Below are positions 62,401 through 64,000 of a DNA stretch of 64,000 nucleotides, one piece after another (the stretch's first letter is position 1; every line of letters begins with the position of its first letter). Made by a program: the position numbers and the translations under genes. This DNA is from Ructibacterium sp965146665 (GTDB taxonomy: Bacteria; Bacillota; Clostridia; Monoglobales; Monoglobaceae), in the NCBI GenBank assembly GCA_965146665.1, contig CBCTHE010000010.1, forward strand, positions 79,153 to 143,152, read 5' to 3'. A model generated the notes under the pieces. The model saw only the letters and a list, made by a program, of their open reading frames with translations, did not search any database and was not told the DNA's origin.

Positions 62401-63339
62401 ATTATCAGCGCTCGTCTTGTTGACACTCACCCACCCGGAATTCATATAATTGCTGGCGTCCAGATATGTTTCGTCAATGGTATGATTCGCCCCGTACACA
62501 TTGCCGCCCGACGTCGTCATGGTAGAATCAGCCGTTGCGGACGCGCCGTAGTTGATCGACGCCAGGTTCACCTCCCGGTAGAGTCCAAAGCGGATGATAT
62601 GCGCCGTCCCCTGCGCGCTCTCCATTGCGGCGGACAGCCGCACATACCGCGCCGTCTGAGGGTATACCAGTATATTATCCGCCGGATTTGCCGGATCGGA
62701 AACCGCATCCACCGTGGTCCAAGTCTGGCCGTCGCCGGAGATTTGCAGCGCATATTCCCCGCCGCCCGCCTGCGCGCCGAACGACACGGTCCAGCGGTTG
62801 AAGGCCGTCTCCTGCGTCAAATCCACCGTCAGCGTATGCTCTGATCCCGATTCGCTCAGCCAGCCGTCTCCCGACCCGTTCAGCGCGTCGTTTGCCCCCG
62901 TGCCGGAGCTGATAGACGCTGTTTTTCCGGTCAGCAAATTGCCGCTCCGTTCCGGCAGTTCCCCGTTTCGCCGCGCGGTCAGCTTCAGCCCGCCCACCGT
63001 CATAATCGACGGGGATCGTCCCTGATACGCCCAACCCTCGGTTTTATCACTCCAAAAATCGTTGCGCGAAATCAAATACTGCTTTGCACCCGATTCATTG
63101 TCATAGCTTGTCACGCCCACCGCGCCGTTGCCCATAATCGCGGACACCGGCATATTGTCGCTTACCACATTGGCCGTCTGCGGCGATGTCCAAACCGCTT
63201 TGTCCGCAAACGTGTTCATAATTCGTTCAATGTTTGTCCAAGCCGAATCCCCCTGCGGTTCTTCCGCAGACACGGGGCCTCCGGCCATGCCGAGCATTGC
63301 CGCTAACGTCACAAGCGCCACCCACCTTTTGATTTTCAT
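59455..63339 (-). CDS. Secreted GH95-like glycoside hydrolase with two F5/8C modules
   Basis: The 1294-residue protein has a signal peptide (MKIKRWVALVTLAAMLGMAG) and an N-terminal beta domain that is split by two F5/8 type C (CBM32-like) modules (about 133-253 and 258-423). A helical-barrel catalytic region (about 620-1080) and C-terminal beta domains follow. GLYGIWRTSDNPRWQGNFHL near residue 672 parallels the conserved LQGIWN-type block of GH95 alpha-fucosidases/galactosidases, but at a distance. The late QSDGGIVKVFPAWPA also fits. The ATG at 63339 has AGGAGG seven bases upstream; an ATG two codons earlier is too close to it. Substrate is not predictable; the family assignment is moderate. 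Confidence 0.72.
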   Translation of the reverse strand: MKIKRWVALVTLAAMLGMAGGPVSAEEPQGDSAWTNIERIMNTFADKAVWTSPQTANVVSDNMPVSAIMGNGAVGVTSYDNESGAKQYLISRNDFWSDKTEGWAYQGRSPSIMTVGGLKLTARRNGELPERSGNLLTGKTASISSGTGANDALNGSGDGWLSESGSEHTLTVDLTQETAFNRWTVSFGAQAGGGEYALQISGDGQTWTTVDAVSDPANPADNILVYPQTARYVRLSAAMESAQGTAHIIRFGLYREVNLASINYGASATADSTMTTSGGNVYGANHTIDETYLDASNYMNSGWVSVNKTSADNWLKVDLGQARTFDRWVVAHTGLEYFLRKLEADGKSTASYLKFTTRQYKLQVSENGSDWTSVDEVTGNTAGQTDRLLKEPVTARYVRLYIPAGGKDQQAEKGDRARVIKFQLYNNGEMTENAAVQTAAAGGYCEEMDIARAEIRTQTELGVDPVSVTSWLSATDNVMVTTVTSQSAADTVLIVQPYGSIANSAAAAKCKTYSGVLDGKTVWASRKTNDDIEKVEDKDKVKFISEAVIASRVVDGEVLDASAAGNMGELQVALPAGETVTIATAIEGVGGSTDVTAPDGAEGEAYQMAVETLRNIDSPSDVEQLHQAHLQWWREYYQLSWVDFQDADLNRIYYGQQYIFGSTVREGNTAPGLYGIWRTSDNPRWQGNFHLNYNFQATWYGSMSSNRMYDFFEPYVNEVLKYMDKGLERASTPAQYTGLLAYGSKCINYVEARLAKGGDLEGGIQGGVLYPVGITPFQQENEVGYAGQTMDAWFCATLLMNYYDYTLDTEWLNTPVHGHTPYELIRAVGTFYEKWLEKRKPRTDKERIIGRDDKNTKVSYALQNLEKYSEYTGGDGYVYVLLDGATESLRDCNPTGYLGVLLRLYDRLIDMSEELGVDADRRGQWADIRDHLVRPENNVFEIETTENGQTVKKKILGYSEHDYSMHKPGAVGGAEVQLELVQPGELWGFDSDPEILEVCRNTIEYHNTWTYANSIPKVYAHAARTGYDPETLVRHIKALANDPSDNAQNNKMKKNYHIYDGQHGVEKVGLLEGMNNLMCQSDGGIVKVFPAWPAARGGKFSNIREKGAFLLSSERAAGELPAYVDVASEKGQPLELVNPWNGAAVNVTTRSGAAVEVSYGRTRNSGEYTIRFDTVPGETYHIVRAETETAAAGPFALTLDGGTVCGSALPAGALTATVPLPQTGQPRQAIAVIAQYDGSCLKRVATQTENTAETALLQCTLEIVPEAGDTVKVFLLDADTLQPLGTCKVFEVKK

Positions 63340-63341
63340 TG

Positions 63342-64000
63342 TCATTCCTCCTGCTCATTGGCCCGCCGTGTCCGGCAAGCTTTGATTGCTCCGCGCTGAC
63401 TGATGCGATACGCGGCTCCCGCCTCTGTTTCCACTATGACTGTCTGCTCGCCCGAGCGCCGCGTCTGTCCATATGCAACGGCGGGCTCTTTTGCGGCCGC
63501 GCGCGGCTCTACGGACACGGGCGTCCCCCAGGGATTCACCAGGGTCAATCTGCCGCCCTTCTCACTGACGACGTCAACCCCGCCGACAGCGCCCTGCGCA
63601 TTGCGGCGGGCTGACAGCAAGAAGGCCCCTTTCGTCCGAATCCGTGTAAAGCCGGCTGGCTGTCCGGGCGGCAGCGCGGGAAAGAGCTTCACGATGCCGC
63701 CGTCCTCCTGCACCAATAAGTCGTGAAGCGCCTGTAAAAATCCCACCTTTTCTACGCCGTGCACACCGTCGTAGATATGATAGTTTTTCTCCATTGCGCC
63801 CAGGATTCCCGCGCCCTTCATATGGCCGAGCAGCTGCGCCGGGTCGTATCCCGTGCGCGCCGCGTGCGCATAAACCTTTGGGACGCTGTTGTTCCAGGTC
63901 CATGTGTTGTGATGGTCTATGGTGTTCCGGCAAAGTTCCAGCACCGCGGGGTCGCTGTCAAAGCCCCACACACCGCCCGGCTGCACCAGTTCAAGCTGTA
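63342..64000 (-). CDS. GH95-like glycoside hydrolase, C-terminal part (partial)
   Basis: The open frame continues past the right edge of the window. The 219 visible codons include QLELVQPGGVWGFDSDPAVL, HAARTGYDPAQLLGHM and QEDGGIVKLFPALPP, and are clearly paralogous to the end of the catalytic region of the gene at 59455. It lacks the extra C-terminal beta domain of that protein. The stop codon overlaps the region just before the next ATG by a TGA that lies within its ribosome binding site, so the two genes form one operon. The N-terminus and any signal peptide are out of view. Confidence 0.75.
   Translation of the reverse strand, partial: QLELVQPGGVWGFDSDPAVLELCRNTIDHHNTWTWNNSVPKVYAHAARTGYDPAQLLGHMKGAGILGAMEKNYHIYDGVHGVEKVGFLQALHDLLVQEDGGIVKLFPALPPGQPAGFTRIRTKGAFLLSARRNAQGAVGGVDVVSEKGGRLTLVNPWGTPVSVEPRAAAKEPAVAYGQTRRSGEQTVIVETEAGAAYRISQRGAIKACRTRRANEQEE

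Noticed and set aside
1..64000. CRISPR array
   Set aside because: No regularly spaced short repeats with unique spacers and no cas genes were seen. The only regular repeat is the two-copy, 143-base tandem at 1048-1326.

Overview
The window looks like a chromosome segment of an uncultured, plant-fibre-degrading Gram-positive bacterium of the class Clostridia. The signs are the S10/spc ribosomal gene order, strong GGAGG ribosome binding sites, TTGACA/TATAAT promoters, S-layer homology (SLH) anchoring of surface proteins, and a CUT1 sugar importer without its own ATPase. A relative of the SLH-rich pectin degraders such as Monoglobus is possible, but that is inference from gene content only.

Layout of the chromosomal part. 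Bases 1-7066 hold the S10/spc ribosomal operon on the minus strand (rpsJ to the first codons of rpsN). It has a consensus promoter about 310 bases upstream and an unusual tandem repeat wedged between rplN and rplX. Next come a divergent AraC regulator and GH2 beta-mannosidase pair (7.7-11.1 kb), carB (11.3-14.5 kb), and a cell-envelope polysaccharide cluster of murJ, an O-antigen-ligase-like protein, a GT4 glycosyltransferase and two DUF4330 proteins (15.0-20.7 kb). A large SLH-domain surface protein follows (21.2-24.3 kb), then panBCD for pantothenate behind a long, possibly structured leader (24.7-27.1 kb), a second O-antigen-ligase-like protein, and tRNA-Trp (28.6 kb).

The main discovery is an integrative element of about 30.65 kb. 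The last 46 bases of tRNA-Trp recur exactly at 59314-59359. A tyrosine integrase lies just inside the left copy, with an excisionase-like protein and a second tyrosine recombinase behind it. A 22-base direct repeat carrying TTTCTAAC motifs occurs inside both ends, as expected for integrase arm sites. The cargo (32.9-57.6 kb) is visibly more A/T-rich than the flanks. It is one polysaccharide-utilisation locus: an AraC regulator diverges from a convoy of eleven minus-strand genes. These encode three SLH-anchored surface proteins (one fused to a parallel beta-helix enzyme), a second beta-helix enzyme, a protein of carbohydrate-binding-like modules, a GH105 unsaturated rhamnogalacturonyl hydrolase, an unassigned 575-residue helical protein, a CE12-type acetylesterase with three binding modules, and a CUT1 sugar importer (one binding protein, two permeases). 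I read this as a mobile pectin (rhamnogalacturonan) system in which enzymes are fixed to the S-layer, products are imported, and the last steps are cytoplasmic.

The right end of the element holds decayed fragments of a DUF1998-type helicase and a DUF4143 ATPase. Beyond attR the chromosome resumes with two tandem, distantly GH95-like glycoside hydrolases on the minus strand, the upstream one cut by the window edge.
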